This document shows positions 50,749 through 61,484 of a stretch of DNA of 64,000 nucleotides, in pieces. Every line of letters begins with the position of its first letter. Within the stretch, counting starts at the first letter, position 1. The notes beneath the pieces were generated by a model. That model saw only the letters and a program-made list of their open reading frames with translations. It was not told the DNA's origin and did not search any database. The position numbers were made by a program, and so were the translations under genes. Source of the DNA: Stutzerimonas azotifigens (GTDB lineage Bacteria; Pseudomonadota; Gammaproteobacteria; Pseudomonadales; Pseudomonadaceae); the NCBI RefSeq assembly GCF_013522725.1, contig NZ_JAAMRF010000005.1, positions 248,001 to 312,000 of the forward strand, written 5' to 3'.

Positions 50749-51249
50749 TTATTTGAGCGAGGCTATCGCGGCGTCATAGTTGGGCTCAGTGCCGATTTCG
50801 GACACCAGCTCGCTATGAAGAACCTGGTCCTGCTCATCGAGCACTACCACGGCGCGTGCCGCTGCACCGACCAGCGGACCGCTGGCGATGGCCACCCCAT
50901 AGTCGGTCAGGAATTCACGACCGCGCATGGTCGACAGGTTCACCACATTCTCCAGGCCTTCGGCGCCACAGAAGCGCGCCTGGGCGAACGGCAGGTCAGC
51001 CGAAATGCAGAGCACGACCGTGTTTTCCAGCGAACTGGCCTGGGCGTTGAACTTGCGCACAGAGGTGGCGCAGGTCGGGGTATCGATGCTCGGGAAAATA
51101 TTCAGCACCTTGCGCTTGCCGGCATAAGACGACAGCTCGACGTCGGCCAGGCCTGCGCCGACCAGACGGAACGCCTTGGCCTTCTGACCCGGCTGGGGGA
51201 AATCGCCGACGACCTGGATCGGGTTGCCACGGTGGGTAATTTCAGTCAT
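50749..51249 (-). CDS. tpx: Thiol peroxidase, atypical 2-Cys peroxiredoxin
   Basis: A 166-residue Tpx that reduces hydrogen and lipid peroxides using thioredoxin. The peroxidatic cysteine is C60 in [14 protein letters not shown] and the resolving cysteine C94 in ARFCGAEG, spaced as in E. coli Tpx (C61, C95). The opening [21 protein letters not shown] is typical. The start at 51249 lies near AGGAATCGG. It is just downstream of the alanine symporter gene on the same strand. Confidence 0.96.
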   Translation of the reverse strand: MTEITHRGNPIQVVGDFPQPGQKAKAFRLVGAGLADVELSSYAGKRKVLNIFPSIDTPTCATSVRKFNAQASSLENTVVLCISADLPFAQARFCGAEGLENVVNLSTMRGREFLTDYGVAIASGPLVGAAARAVVVLDEQDQVLHSELVSEIGTEPNYDAAIASLK

Positions 51250-51322
51250 GTCCGATTCCTCGTTGAGTATTTGAAAAGGTCGCGCGGCTCCCCGCGCGAC
51301 CACTGAATGAAACGAATGCCGC

Positions 51323-52666
51323 TCAGGTGCGAGCGAAGTAGTCCCTGGTCAGTTTCACCACGACCGGGCTCAACAACAGCAGTGACAGCAGGTTGGGGAT
51401 AGCCATCAATCCGTTGAGCGTATCGGCCAGCAGCCAGGCGAAGTCCAGCTGCGCCACGGCGCCGAAGGGTACCGCCAGCACCCAGATGATGCGGAACGGC
51501 AGGATGGACTTGGTGCCGACCAGATATTCCCAGCACTTCTCGCCGAAATAGCTCCAGCCGAGGATGGTCGTGAAGGCAAACACCACCAGCGCTATGGTCA
51601 GAATCGCGCCGCCCACGCCGGGCATCGCCGATTCGAAGGCCGCCGCCGACAGCGCCGCCCCGCTCTGCCCGCTGGTCCAGACGCCGGAGCAGATGATCGC
51701 CAGGCCGGTCATGGTGCAGACGATCAGCGTGTCGATGAAGGTCCCGAGCATGCCGATCATGCCCGAACGTACCGGGCTGCTGGTGGTGCCGGCGGCTTGC
51801 GCGATACCGGCGGTGCCCAGACCCGCTTCGTTGGAGAAGATGCCGCGGGCGACGCCGAAGCGGATTGCCGCGATCACCGCCGCACCGGCAAAGCCGCCAG
51901 TTGCCGCAGCCGGGCTGAACGCATGGGTGAAGATCAGGGCGAACGCATCCGGAATGGCCGATGCATTGACCACCAGCACCACGGCGGCCGCGATCAGATA
52001 AGCCACGCACATGAAGGGCACCAGAGAGGCCGCCACTTTACCGATGCGCCTGATGCCGCCGAGGATCACCAGGCCGACCACGACCATGGTCACCAGGCCG
52101 GTCGCCCAGAGCGGTACCGAGAAGGTGGTCTCCAGCGCATGGGCCATGCTGTTGACCTGCACCATGTTGCCGATACCGAAGCCCGCGAAGCCGCCGAAGA
52201 TGGCGAAAGCGCCGCCAAGCCACAGCCATTTCTTGCCGAGCCCGTTCTTGATCGCATACATCGGGCCGCCAACGTGCTCGCCGCGGTCGTCTTTCTCGCG
52301 GTAGTGAACCGCCAGCACCACTTCACAATACTTGGTAGCCATGCCGACCAGCGCGGTGCACCACATCCAGAAAAGCGCGCCGGGTCCTCCGAGGAAAATC
52401 GCAGTGGCCACACCGGCGATGTTGCCGGTACCCACCGTTGCGGCCAGACAGGTCATCAGCGCCTGGAACGGGCTGATCTCGCCGGTATCGCTATCGCCCT
52501 TGGCCCGCCCGCGCCACATGAGCGCGAAACCGGTACCGATTCGCGTAAGCGGCATGAACTTGAGCATCAACATCAGCACCAGACCGGTGCCCAGGATCAG
52601 CACCAGCATCGGCGGCCCCCAGACGAGTCCGTTGATGCTGTTGACCAGATTTTCTAGGGATTCCAT
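51323..52666 (-). CDS. Sodium:alanine/glycine symporter (AGCS family)
   Basis: A 447-residue inner-membrane amino-acid symporter of the AGCS family that imports alanine or glycine with sodium. Family motifs are [32 protein letters not shown] and [13 protein letters not shown]. About eleven transmembrane segments are visible. The start at 52666 follows AAGGAG. It is 73 bases upstream of tpx; whether they share a transcript is unclear. No amino-acid regulator is adjacent. Confidence 0.93.
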   Translation of the reverse strand: MESLENLVNSINGLVWGPPMLVLILGTGLVLMLMLKFMPLTRIGTGFALMWRGRAKGDSDTGEISPFQALMTCLAATVGTGNIAGVATAIFLGGPGALFWMWCTALVGMATKYCEVVLAVHYREKDDRGEHVGGPMYAIKNGLGKKWLWLGGAFAIFGGFAGFGIGNMVQVNSMAHALETTFSVPLWATGLVTMVVVGLVILGGIRRIGKVAASLVPFMCVAYLIAAAVVLVVNASAIPDAFALIFTHAFSPAAATGGFAGAAVIAAIRFGVARGIFSNEAGLGTAGIAQAAGTTSSPVRSGMIGMLGTFIDTLIVCTMTGLAIICSGVWTSGQSGAALSAAAFESAMPGVGGAILTIALVVFAFTTILGWSYFGEKCWEYLVGTKSILPFRIIWVLAVPFGAVAQLDFAWLLADTLNGLMAIPNLLSLLLLSPVVVKLTRDYFART

Positions 52667-52768
52667 TCAAGGCTCCTTCTTATTTTGAAAGGCACGTTGT
52701 GCGCGCCCAGTGGGTATGCCGTTGCGAACGACCGGGATCCTGCCGCCGCATGCGCAGCAGTGCCGCGC

Positions 52769-52790
52769 TAGAGGCGCTGTAACGCCTCTA
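52769..52790 (-). terminator. Hairpin after tamB
   Basis: Perfect 8-base stem TAGAGGCG / CGCCTCTA with a CTGTAA loop, 67 bases past the tamB stop. There is no T-run, so this is a weak terminator or 3'-end structure. Confidence 0.5.
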
Positions 52791-52856
52791 CGGGAGATTG
52801 CCGCGCGATGCTACCACCACTTTTCCCGGCCCGGGCTGCCGAAACGCCTGGCAGCG

Positions 52857-55800
52857 TCAGAAATCGCGCCGATAGAAAAGATCCAGAGAACTTGCCAGCC
52901 CGCTGGCCGCCTCAAGAAAGAGCCGCCGCGTCAGTTCATAGCGCAATGCGAAGGTGTTGGCCGGCTCGAACACGCCCACCCCGTAGCGCAGCGACAGGCG
53001 CTCGGTCAGCCGACCGCTGGCGACCACGCTGGTCGCGGCACCACTGCCTTCGGTATCGAGCTGGAAATCCTGGATGCCGAGGCGCTGCGCCACGCCGCCG
53101 GTGAGTGATGAACTGCCCGCCAGGCCGAGGCCAAGGGCCGCCTGGGCAAGCAGATTGCTGTCCCCTGTGTCGGCGCCCAGGGCGCGCCCCAGGACCAGGT
53201 AGGACAGGGCCTGTTCCTGGCTCATCGCCGGTTCGGAGAAGACCTCGGTACGCGGTTGCTCGGCGCTGCCGGTGATGCGCAGCCCGGCGATGACGTTGTC
53301 CGCATCGATCCGGCGAATCGCCTCGATGTTGAGGAAGGGCTGCGACACCGGCCCGGTGAACAACAGCTGCGCGCGGCGGATGATCAGGCGCTGGCCATAG
53401 GCGCTGTAGCGGCCGTTGCGCAGGTTGAGTTCGCCACGCGCATCCATGTTGTCGCCGATGTGCAGATAGCCGACCAGCTCGGCGGTCAGGCCAAAACCGC
53501 TGAAACGCAGCTGGTCCTGGCCGACCTCGACGTTGATGTCCATCGCCAGCTCCATCGGCATGGCGGGCTCCTCGGCCTCCTCTCCGACGATCACCGCGTC
53601 CTCCGACACCCTGACCGTTGTCGGTGGCAGCTCGCGCACGGTGATATCCCCACGGGGCACGCTGACCTTGCCGCTGATGGCGAGTCGACGCTCGTCCATT
53701 CGAATCCGAAGATCGGGCTCCACTTCGAGTTCGGCGAACGGCTCGACGACCACCGGCAGATGCGTGCCGGCGATCATCAGGTCCACATCCAGCTCGTTAG
53801 CCCAGGACACCGTACCGCCCAATCGGCCACTGCCCTGCTGGCCGCTGCGCCAGTCGCCGTCGATGTTCGCCTGCTGCCCCTCGACCAACATGCGGACTTG
53901 CAGTGCCTCGAAGCTCATGGGCAGCTCGCTGCCCGAGACCTCTCCACCGCTGAGCAGCAGCTGGCCGTTTATGCGCGGATCGAGCAAGGTCCCGCCGATG
54001 ACGCCACTGCCGTTCAGTTGTCCTTCCATACGGTCGACCTGCGGAATAAAGGGCCGGCCCACCGCAAGGTTGAGCCCGCGCAGGCGAAACTCGCCGTCGA
54101 GCGGTTTGGCATCGGTGCGCGGGTCCAGGCCGAGCCTCATCTCCAATTCGCCCAGCTCGCCTCCGTCGAAGCTCAGGCGGCTGTCGACGCGCTGGGGCGT
54201 CAGGTCGCTGTCCAGCGTCAGGGTGCTATAGGGGAAATCGTGCCAGCGATCCTCTTCGCGCATGCGAAAGGTACCCGGTCCGGCATCCACGCGGATGCTG
54301 CCGCTCGACCCTGCGCTGGGCAGATCGAGCGCGATGTCGGCGCTCACCACACCGTCCCAGGACAGCTCCTCGGGAAAATAGTCGGCGAGGCTGGCGATCT
54401 GGAAATTGCGCAGGCGATAGCGGATACGCGGATCGGGCATCAGCCGCTGATCTTCGGCGCACAGTGTGGCCGGGCCGGACGCCCAGCAATGGCTTCCCAG
54501 ATTGATCCTGCCATTGGCCAGGCGCTCCAGCGTCGCGGGCTCCTGCAGGCGCCAGTCCTGACCGGAGGCATCCAGCCTCGCGCGCAGCAGTCGCCCTCGC
54601 CAATCGTCGCCACGCAGGCCGCCATCCAATGCCAACGACAGATTGGCGGTCGGCCCCGTCAGGTCGAGGTTGCCCTGGTGCTGCGCGCGCGTACCGTTGG
54701 CGGTCACCCTCAGTTCACCCAGCTCGTTCTCACCCGCCTCGATACCGCTGGCGACGAGGTCCAAGCTGCCGCGCTCACCCTCGGCGAGGTTCGCCGTGAG
54801 ACGCAATTGGCTCAGCTTGTTGCCCTCGAACTGGACAGCCTGCCCATTCAGGCTCACTTGTCCCTGCGGTTGCTGCAAGGTTCCGCCGGCGCTTGCGCGA
54901 CCCGTGATGCGCCCCTCCAGCCCGGGCCAGAGCTGCGCCAACCGGCTCAGGTTCAACGCCAGTTGCCCACTCAAGGCCTCGCCGGCGAGTCGACCGTCGC
55001 CCTGGACACGGTTGTCGCCCATGCGTAGATCCAGGCCCGCCAACGTCCAGGTATCGCCCTCCCCGCTGGCCTGAAGCTGCAGGCGGGTCGCCTGGCCGCG
55101 CAGGCGTCCGTTGATGTCGAGCGCGGCATCGGCCTGCAACGCGTCGTCGCGCAGCGCGCCACGGCTGTTCAGCGAGCCGGCCAGACGGCCCGGCAGCTCG
55201 GCCACCCAATAGGCGGGATCGATCTGGTCGAGGGAAAGGTCGGCCTTCCACTCGATGTGTTCGGCGAAACCGACGCTGACGCTGCCTGCCGCCCTGCCCT
55301 GTCCCGCCTTCAATTCCAGCTGCGGCAGGTGAATCGCACCGAGATCGCCGCTGAACGGGCTGACCAGGCTGAAGTCCCCTGCCGGCCCGGTCAGCGCCGC
55401 GGCAAAATTGCCCAGGTAATTGCCGTCGTCGTAATGCGCCTCGGCGGTCAGCTCGCGCAAGGCCACCGGCGGCTCGTCGATTTCCGGATACAGCCGGCGC
55501 CAGGGAAACTCGCGCCACGCCAATCGCGCATCGGCCGTGATCGCCTCTTCCCAGTCGAGATTGCCGTTGAAGCGAACCCAGCGATTGCCACCGGCGTCCA
55601 GCTCGAGGCTGTCGAGCCGCGCGCCGGCGAGGTTCACCAGCCCCTCCAGCGCGACGCGCACATCGCCGCCCTCGCCCGGCAGGCGGCTGGTGGCCAGCAG
55701 ACGGTAACCGTCCTGGAGATTGCCGTCGGCGGTCAACTCCAGGTCGTCGACGCGCAAGGTATCGGGCAATTCAGGGCTCGCCTTGAAGCCGCTGGCGGTC

Positions 55801-56540
55801 AGGCGCACGGTGGCAGGCAGACGGTCGTCCAGGGGCCGGACCTCACCCTGCAGATGGCCATCGAGATAACCCTGGCTTTCCACGTCGAGTCGCACCCGGT
55901 CGCGCACCTCGCCGTCGACCAGGAATTTCAGCGCCCAGGGTTGCTCGTCGGGCGATCGGACGGCGGCATCGCCCTGCAATCGCAGCGGCCACTGCCCCGT
56001 GGGTTCGAGCCGCCCAGTCGCCTCCAGCGAAAGATCCTCGCGGCGCACCTGCAGCGCGTGGATGTCGAGTCCATCCGCATTCCAGTCCGCCCGCAGTTGT
56101 AGCGATTGCAGCTGCTCAACATCGTTCAGGCGCAGCGGCCCGATGTCGATGCGCTCGATGTGCAAGGCCAGCGGCAAGTCGATATCGGGCAGTGTCAGGG
56201 GCTCGTCCGTCTGCGGCTCGTCGCTGGGCGGAAACTGCAGATCGACCGCCGCCGCCCGCAGCTCATCCACGCAGAGCGTGCGCTTCAACAGGCACCCAGG
56301 CCGCCAGGCCAGCGCGGGCTCGCTGATGTCGACGCGATTGCCGTCCTGGGTCCAGACCAGCCGCTCCGCCTGCCAGCTGCCGCCCAGCCGCCCCTCGAAA
56401 CCTTCCAGCTCCAGGCCGGGCACCTGCGACAGTGCCCAGCGACTGCCAGCGGCGGTTCCCAGGATCACCCCCACGGCGAGTACCAGCAGCAAGATGAGCG
56501 CCAGCAGAGTCCATCCGAGGCCTTTGAGAACCCGCCTCAC
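52857..56540 (-). CDS. tamB: Translocation and assembly module subunit TamB
   Basis: A 1227-residue AsmA/TamB-type protein that bridges the periplasm from the inner membrane and, with TamA, aids outer-membrane protein assembly and phospholipid transport. One N-terminal membrane anchor (LLALILLLVLAVGVILG, residues ~14-30) precedes a very long beta-rich repeat region. The C-terminal DUF490/TamB domain starts around residue 900 and ends LRYELTRRLFLEAASGLASSLDLFYRRDF, closing with an aromatic residue as is usual. The start at 56540 overlaps the tamA stop (ATGA), so they are coupled. Confidence 0.93.
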   Translation of the reverse strand: MRRVLKGLGWTLLALILLLVLAVGVILGTAAGSRWALSQVPGLELEGFEGRLGGSWQAERLVWTQDGNRVDISEPALAWRPGCLLKRTLCVDELRAAAVDLQFPPSDEPQTDEPLTLPDIDLPLALHIERIDIGPLRLNDVEQLQSLQLRADWNADGLDIHALQVRREDLSLEATGRLEPTGQWPLRLQGDAAVRSPDEQPWALKFLVDGEVRDRVRLDVESQGYLDGHLQGEVRPLDDRLPATVRLTASGFKASPELPDTLRVDDLELTADGNLQDGYRLLATSRLPGEGGDVRVALEGLVNLAGARLDSLELDAGGNRWVRFNGNLDWEEAITADARLAWREFPWRRLYPEIDEPPVALRELTAEAHYDDGNYLGNFAAALTGPAGDFSLVSPFSGDLGAIHLPQLELKAGQGRAAGSVSVGFAEHIEWKADLSLDQIDPAYWVAELPGRLAGSLNSRGALRDDALQADAALDINGRLRGQATRLQLQASGEGDTWTLAGLDLRMGDNRVQGDGRLAGEALSGQLALNLSRLAQLWPGLEGRITGRASAGGTLQQPQGQVSLNGQAVQFEGNKLSQLRLTANLAEGERGSLDLVASGIEAGENELGELRVTANGTRAQHQGNLDLTGPTANLSLALDGGLRGDDWRGRLLRARLDASGQDWRLQEPATLERLANGRINLGSHCWASGPATLCAEDQRLMPDPRIRYRLRNFQIASLADYFPEELSWDGVVSADIALDLPSAGSSGSIRVDAGPGTFRMREEDRWHDFPYSTLTLDSDLTPQRVDSRLSFDGGELGELEMRLGLDPRTDAKPLDGEFRLRGLNLAVGRPFIPQVDRMEGQLNGSGVIGGTLLDPRINGQLLLSGGEVSGSELPMSFEALQVRMLVEGQQANIDGDWRSGQQGSGRLGGTVSWANELDVDLMIAGTHLPVVVEPFAELEVEPDLRIRMDERRLAISGKVSVPRGDITVRELPPTTVRVSEDAVIVGEEAEEPAMPMELAMDINVEVGQDQLRFSGFGLTAELVGYLHIGDNMDARGELNLRNGRYSAYGQRLIIRRAQLLFTGPVSQPFLNIEAIRRIDADNVIAGLRITGSAEQPRTEVFSEPAMSQEQALSYLVLGRALGADTGDSNLLAQAALGLGLAGSSSLTGGVAQRLGIQDFQLDTEGSGAATSVVASGRLTERLSLRYGVGVFEPANTFALRYELTRRLFLEAASGLASSLDLFYRRDF

Positions 56541-58264
56541 AGCTCAGGGCCCATGGAGAAATGCAGCCTTACACCACCCTCGCCATCCAATGGATGCGCC
56601 AGGTCGACGCGGATCGGCCCCACGGGCGACACCCAGCGCACACCGACGCCTACGGCACTTTTCAGGGTGGGGAAATCGAGGGAATTGAACGCGTTGCCCT
56701 GGTCGACGAACGTCGCGATACGCCAGCGCTCGGCTACCGAATACTGATATTCGGCGCTGACGGCGAACATGTAGCGCCCGCCGATGCGGTCGCCATCGCT
56801 GTTGGTCGGCGACAGGGTCTGGTAGTCATAACCGCGCACGCTCTGGTCGCCGCCGGCAAAGTAGCGCAGCGAGGGCGGGACGGCCTTGTACTCGTCGGTG
56901 AGGTTGCCGCCAAACTGTACGCGGCCGAGAAAGCGGTGCCGCCCACCGAGGGTGGTCAACCCGCGCAACATCGCGTTGCCGTGGATCAGGTCGGCATCCG
57001 ACAACAGCCCTTCCTTGGCCCCGGACAGCTCGAACTGCAACCGGTACCCCCGGCTCGGATCGACCCGGTTGTCGCTGCGCAGGTAGCTGTAGGACACGCC
57101 CGGCATCAACAGCGTGCTCAGACCCGAGTCGTCACCCAGTCGGTACTCCTCACGCAGCCACTTGACCGAAAATACCCGCTGCCAGCCGTTGGGTCGCTGG
57201 CTGTGCCACTCCGGGCCGATCGTCAGCAGGCGACTCAGGGTGTCGGTACCGGCGAGCTCTTCATATTGGTAACCGCCGGCCAGCCTGAGCTTGTCGGTCA
57301 GCGGCGGATCGCCCGGAATGTCGTACCAGAAGCCGACATTCTGCCGGGGTTCAGAGAGTTCGGTCTCCGCACCGTAGCTGTGGCCCTGCGGGTTGACCCA
57401 GTGACGCGTCCAGTTCAGCCGCACGCGCGGGCCGATGTCGGTGGAATAGCCAAGCCCGACGCCAAGGGTTCGCGGGCGTCGCGTGGTCAGCTGGATCGCA
57501 ACCGGGATGCGCTGCGCCTCGCTGTTGGCCGGATTGGCATCGACACGCACGCCTTCGAAATAGCCGCTCGATTGCAAGGCGCGGCTCAATTCCGCGATCA
57601 GCTCCGAATCGTAGGGAGTGTCGGGCTCGAACGTCACCATGCGCTCGAGCAGGTCGTCATCGAAGGGCGCGTCGCCCTCGAAGCGGACATCGCCGAGCCG
57701 ATAGCGCGGTCCGCTGACGAACACCAGCTCCACGTCCGCGACATTCTCCGCTGGATCGACGGCGATCCGTTGCGCGGAGAATCGCCCGTCGAAGTAACCG
57801 TAGCGGGAGGCCTGGTTGAGAAATTGCTGCTTCACCTCTTCGTAGCGCCCATGATTGAGCACTTCCCCCGCCACCAGCACGCGGCGAGGCACGGTGAACG
57901 GTTGGAATTCCGAAGCTGGGCCTTCGAGCTTCAGTGTCACGTGGCGAAGGCGTACCGGCTCGCCACGCTTGACCGTCAGGATCAGGCGAGGATTCTCGCC
58001 ACCCACCACTTCACTGATGATTTCGCTGCGGTAATAGCCCAACGCCTGAAGCGCTTTTTCGGCCTGCTGCTGGGCGATACGGCTGTAGCGCAGCAGCTCC
58101 CGTTCGTCGCGCTCGCCGAGGCCGCCGATGTAATTCTCGATGTTCTCACGCACCGCGCGGCTGCCAGGCTGCACGCGAACCTCAAGTTCTGCGGCGATCA
58201 GGTTGCCAGCAAAAAGGGATAGCACGCCGAGGACTGCCAGACGGCTTCTGTTCGATAACCACAT
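56537..58264 (-). CDS. tamA: Translocation and assembly module subunit TamA (Omp85 family)
   Basis: A 575-residue Omp85-superfamily outer-membrane barrel with three N-terminal POTRA domains (residues ~25-260) and a 16-strand barrel (ending VRLHFSMGPEL). The lid-lock motif region VRGYDYQ is visible. I chose the start at 58264 because it gives a regular signal peptide (MWLSNRSRLAVLGVLSLFAGNLIAA); starts up to 84 bases upstream are open but less suitable. E. coli TamA is 577 residues. It works with TamB, which is coupled downstream. Confidence 0.92.
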   Translation of the reverse strand: MWLSNRSRLAVLGVLSLFAGNLIAAELEVRVQPGSRAVRENIENYIGGLGERDERELLRYSRIAQQQAEKALQALGYYRSEIISEVVGGENPRLILTVKRGEPVRLRHVTLKLEGPASEFQPFTVPRRVLVAGEVLNHGRYEEVKQQFLNQASRYGYFDGRFSAQRIAVDPAENVADVELVFVSGPRYRLGDVRFEGDAPFDDDLLERMVTFEPDTPYDSELIAELSRALQSSGYFEGVRVDANPANSEAQRIPVAIQLTTRRPRTLGVGLGYSTDIGPRVRLNWTRHWVNPQGHSYGAETELSEPRQNVGFWYDIPGDPPLTDKLRLAGGYQYEELAGTDTLSRLLTIGPEWHSQRPNGWQRVFSVKWLREEYRLGDDSGLSTLLMPGVSYSYLRSDNRVDPSRGYRLQFELSGAKEGLLSDADLIHGNAMLRGLTTLGGRHRFLGRVQFGGNLTDEYKAVPPSLRYFAGGDQSVRGYDYQTLSPTNSDGDRIGGRYMFAVSAEYQYSVAERWRIATFVDQGNAFNSLDFPTLKSAVGVGVRWVSPVGPIRVDLAHPLDGEGGVRLHFSMGPEL

Positions 58265-58411
58265 GGCGGCGGATGCTAGCACGGCGCTTGCCGCTGGGGC
58301 GCGTGGGAGGCTCAAAAGCGGCGGCCGCATGGAGGACATGATGTACATCTTGAAGGTATGCGGCAGCTTGAGACTGCCGCGGTCGACGAAAATTCTCGGT
58401 GCGGCAATGGC

Positions 58412-59050
58412 TCAGCCGCCTGCCGTCTGCCGTTGTCGCGGCGCGGGATGAAAGAACAACTGCTCGACTACCGGCCCGATGGCCACCTCGCCCACCTCTT
58501 GGTACTCCTGGCGTTCGTAGAAATTTCGGTATCGGCTGTTGCCGGTGTCGATCACCAGGCCTTCGGAATTGGGATCGTCGGCACACCAGTCATGCAACGC
58601 CTCGAGCAACTGCTCGCCGTAACCATGCCCCTGGTACTTGGGGTGCACGCCCATCAGCGGTAGGACGTGAAAGGCGCCTGGCGGCAGGCAGCTCAGCACG
58701 GCGGCGCGGTAGTCGAGGTAACGCCGAGTGCAGCGAAAACCGGCCGACAGCAGCATGCGCATACGCCAGGCCCAGCTTTCGGTGACATCGAGTCTGCGCT
58801 GCGGCGGCACGATCAGCGCAGCGGCCACCAGACGATCATCCACCAGCAGCCCCAACGCCGGCTGGTCCTGAAAGAAATGCTGACGCACCAGCTCACGCAC
58901 CGTTGCCCGTACCCGGTGGTCGTAACCCGGACGGTCGGCCTCGAACAGGTAGGAGAAGGTCGGTTCATGCCGGTAGGCGTGATACAGCAGCGAGCAGGTT
59001 TCCCGGGCATAACCGCTATCGAGCATGCGAATTTCGGCGGTGGTCGGCAT
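58412..59050 (-). CDS. GNAT-family N-acetyltransferase
   Basis: A 212-residue acetyltransferase-like protein with the acetyl-CoA motif region LPLMGVHPKYQGHGYGEQLLEAL (residues ~145-167) and a following VIDTGNSRYRNFYERQEYQEVGE segment. The substrate is unknown. The start at 59050 (MPTTAEIRMLDSGYARET) precedes the first conserved strand; more distal starts would run into the xthA promoter region. It is divergent from xthA and upstream of tamA on the same strand. This order recalls P. aeruginosa PA2543-PA2545. Confidence 0.82.
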   Translation of the reverse strand: MPTTAEIRMLDSGYARETCSLLYHAYRHEPTFSYLFEADRPGYDHRVRATVRELVRQHFFQDQPALGLLVDDRLVAAALIVPPQRRLDVTESWAWRMRMLLSAGFRCTRRYLDYRAAVLSCLPPGAFHVLPLMGVHPKYQGHGYGEQLLEALHDWCADDPNSEGLVIDTGNSRYRNFYERQEYQEVGEVAIGPVVEQLFFHPAPRQRQTAGG

Positions 59051-59207
59051 GGCAGTTCTCGCATGAGGGTTACAGGGACGGTAGCACCGCGACAGGTGGC
59101 TCGCCACGCGTCCGGACCGGCGTCGGATGAAGCCCAAGCCGTCCTGTCGGGCTCGCCGACAGGGCCCTGAGCCTCTAGAATCTGCGCTTTTGCGAACCGG
59201 ACAGCCC

Positions 59208-60020
59208 ATGAAACTCGTTTCATTCAACATCAACGGCCTGCGTGCTCGCCCCCATCAGCTGGCCACCCTGATCGACAAACACCAGCCCGACGTCATAGGC
59301 CTTCAGGAGACCAAGGTCTCCGACGAGCAGTTCCCCCAGGCGGAGGTCGAGGCGCTGGGCTACCACGTCCATTACCACGGCCAAAAGGGTCATTACGGCG
59401 TCGCCCTGCTCTCGCGCCAGGCGCCGCTGGAAATCCACAAGGGGCTGCCAAACGACGGTGAGGAATCGCAAAAGCGCTTCATCTGGGGCCGCTTCGCCGA
59501 TGCCAACGGCTCGCCCGTCACCGTGATGAACGGTTATTTCCCCCAAGGCGAAAGCCGCGACCATCCCATCAAGTTCCCCGCCAAGACAAAGTTTTACGCC
59601 GACCTGCAAGCCTTCATCGAGGAGCGCTTCACGCCCGATCAGGCCATCGCCGTGATGGGCGACTTCAATATCTCGCCGGAGGATTGCGACATCGGCATCG
59701 GCGAGGCGAACGCCAAGCGCTGGCTGCGCACCGGCAAATGCAGCTTCCTGCCCGAAGAGCGCGAATGGCTGTGCAAACTCAAGGCGTGGGGCCTGGAAGA
59801 CAGCTTCCGCACGCTCAATGCCGAGGTGAACGATCGCTTCAGCTGGTTCGACTACCGCAGCCGCGGCTTCGAAGACACGCCTCGGCGCGGCCTTCGCATC
59901 GACCTGATCATGACCTCCAGCGGTTTGCGCCCACGCCTGAAGGACACCGGGGTGGATTACGAGATCCGCGCCATGGACAAACCCTCCGACCATTGCCCGG
60001 TCTGGGTCGAACTGGCCTGA
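59208..60020 (+). CDS. xthA: Exodeoxyribonuclease III
   Basis: A 270-residue AP endonuclease/3'-5' exonuclease of base-excision repair. Catalytic residues are visible: E34 in VIGLQETK, the [13 protein letters not shown] motif with the active-site Asp and Asn, LRIDLIM, and the terminal [10 protein letters not shown] with the catalytic His. The start at 59208 ([19 protein letters not shown]) matches E. coli XthA (268 residues). It is divergent from the GNAT gene. Confidence 0.96.
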   Translation: MKLVSFNINGLRARPHQLATLIDKHQPDVIGLQETKVSDEQFPQAEVEALGYHVHYHGQKGHYGVALLSRQAPLEIHKGLPNDGEESQKRFIWGRFADANGSPVTVMNGYFPQGESRDHPIKFPAKTKFYADLQAFIEERFTPDQAIAVMGDFNISPEDCDIGIGEANAKRWLRTGKCSFLPEEREWLCKLKAWGLEDSFRTLNAEVNDRFSWFDYRSRGFEDTPRRGLRIDLIMTSSGLRPRLKDTGVDYEIRAMDKPSDHCPVWVELA

Positions 60021-60119
60021 TCGAGAAATGTGACGCCCTTCCGACAGGCCGCACCCCGTCATGAATCGGTCATCGTTCTGACTTATTCTCCCCGCCTTCT
60101 TGGGAGGAGAGAGCTCGGC

Positions 60120-61484
60120 ATGGACATCAACGGGGATAAGGGTCGCAGTTGGCACAACACGTTGCGCAGCCTGTCGCTGGCGCTGCTGGGACTGCTTCCG
60201 CTAGGCCAGGCGGCGGCACAGAACCTTGCCCAGCCGGTACTGCGCATTCAAGGCTCCAACACCGTCGGCGCCAAGCTCGCCCCGATGCTCGTTGCGGAGC
60301 TGTTCAGATCCGAAGGCTTCACGGACGTAGCCATCCGCCCCAGCGGGGTCGAAAACGAGCAACAGGTCAGCGCCAGGGACGCGCAGGGTCAGCCGATCAT
60401 AGCGACCGTTGCCGCACATGGTTCGAGCACCGGCTTCGTCGGTTTGAAAAACGGCACAACCGATCTTGCGGCCTCCTCACGACCGATCAAGGACAGCGAA
60501 CTGGCCGCCCTGGCGTTTCTCGGCGATCTCAAGAGCGTGCAGGCCGAGCAGGTCGTCGCCATCGACGGGTTGGCGATCATCGTGCACCCCTCCAACCCGA
60601 TGCAAAGCATCTCTTCTGCTCAACTGGCGCGTCTGTTCGCCGGCCAGGTAAAGAACTGGTCCGAGATCGGCGGCGCCGATCTCTCCGTGAGGCTGCACGC
60701 ACGCGACGACATGTCGGGCACCTATGACACATTCAAGGAGCTGGTCCTGGCCAGCCACTCGACATCACTGCACAGCAGCGCACTGCGCTACGAGTCCAAC
60801 GATGAACTGTCCGCCGCCGTGGTGGGTGATCCTGGAGCCGTTGGCTTCGTCGGGCTGGCGTCGGTCGGCCGGGCCAAGGCGTTGGCGATTACCGACGGCA
60901 ATTCGCTGCCGATGCTGCCGGAGACGACGACCGTTGCCACCGAAGACTACCCGCTGTCGCGCCGCCTGTTCTTTTACGCAGACCCATCTGGCAGTTCCGC
61001 CTGGGTCCGCCGTTTCATCGACTTTGCCCACAGCGATGCTGGCCAGGCGGTCGTGATAAAGGCTGGTTACATCGCCCAGAGTGTCCAGGCCGTGAGCCAG
61101 ACACCGGCTCCGAGCATGCCGGCGGCTTATCGCCAGATGGCGCGCGAAGCCAAGCGGTTGACCGTCAACTTTCGTTTCGACGATGGCAGTGCGCGCCTCG
61201 ACAACAAGGCCCAGCGTGACATCGAACGAGTGATCGCCTACCTGCGCGAACATGACCTGCTCCGCCAGCGTGCAGTACTGGTCGGCTTCGACGACTCCAA
61301 TTCGGATCCCTCTCGCGCCGCATTGATATCCCGTCTGCGGGCCATGGCAGTCCGGCGTGAGCTCGCAAAAGGTGGCGTAATATTCAAGGAAATCAGCGGA
61401 TTGGGAGACGAACTTCCAGTCGCTTCGAATGACGACGCGAACGGGCGAATCCGCAACCGGCGAGTTGAAATCTGGGTCTATTGA
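60120..61484 (+). CDS. PstS-like substrate-binding domain fused to an OmpA-like domain
   Basis: A 454-residue periplasmic protein. After a signal peptide (SLSLALLGLLPLGQAAAQ, residues ~20-36) come ~270 residues of a phosphate-binding PstS-like fold (LRIQGSNTVGAKLAPMLV, SSTGFVGLKNGTTDLAASSRPIKDSE, DDMSGTYDTFKEL). Residues ~345-454 form an OmpA-like peptidoglycan-binding domain (VNFRFDDGSARLD, SRLRAMAVRREL, GRIRNRRVEIWVY). The fusion suggests a phosphate or anion sensor tethered to peptidoglycan, but no pst, pho or permease gene adjoins it. The start at 60120 follows GGAGGAGAG. Confidence 0.8.
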   Translation: MDINGDKGRSWHNTLRSLSLALLGLLPLGQAAAQNLAQPVLRIQGSNTVGAKLAPMLVAELFRSEGFTDVAIRPSGVENEQQVSARDAQGQPIIATVAAHGSSTGFVGLKNGTTDLAASSRPIKDSELAALAFLGDLKSVQAEQVVAIDGLAIIVHPSNPMQSISSAQLARLFAGQVKNWSEIGGADLSVRLHARDDMSGTYDTFKELVLASHSTSLHSSALRYESNDELSAAVVGDPGAVGFVGLASVGRAKALAITDGNSLPMLPETTTVATEDYPLSRRLFFYADPSGSSAWVRRFIDFAHSDAGQAVVIKAGYIAQSVQAVSQTPAPSMPAAYRQMAREAKRLTVNFRFDDGSARLDNKAQRDIERVIAYLREHDLLRQRAVLVGFDDSNSDPSRAALISRLRAMAVRRELAKGGVIFKEISGLGDELPVASNDDANGRIRNRRVEIWVY

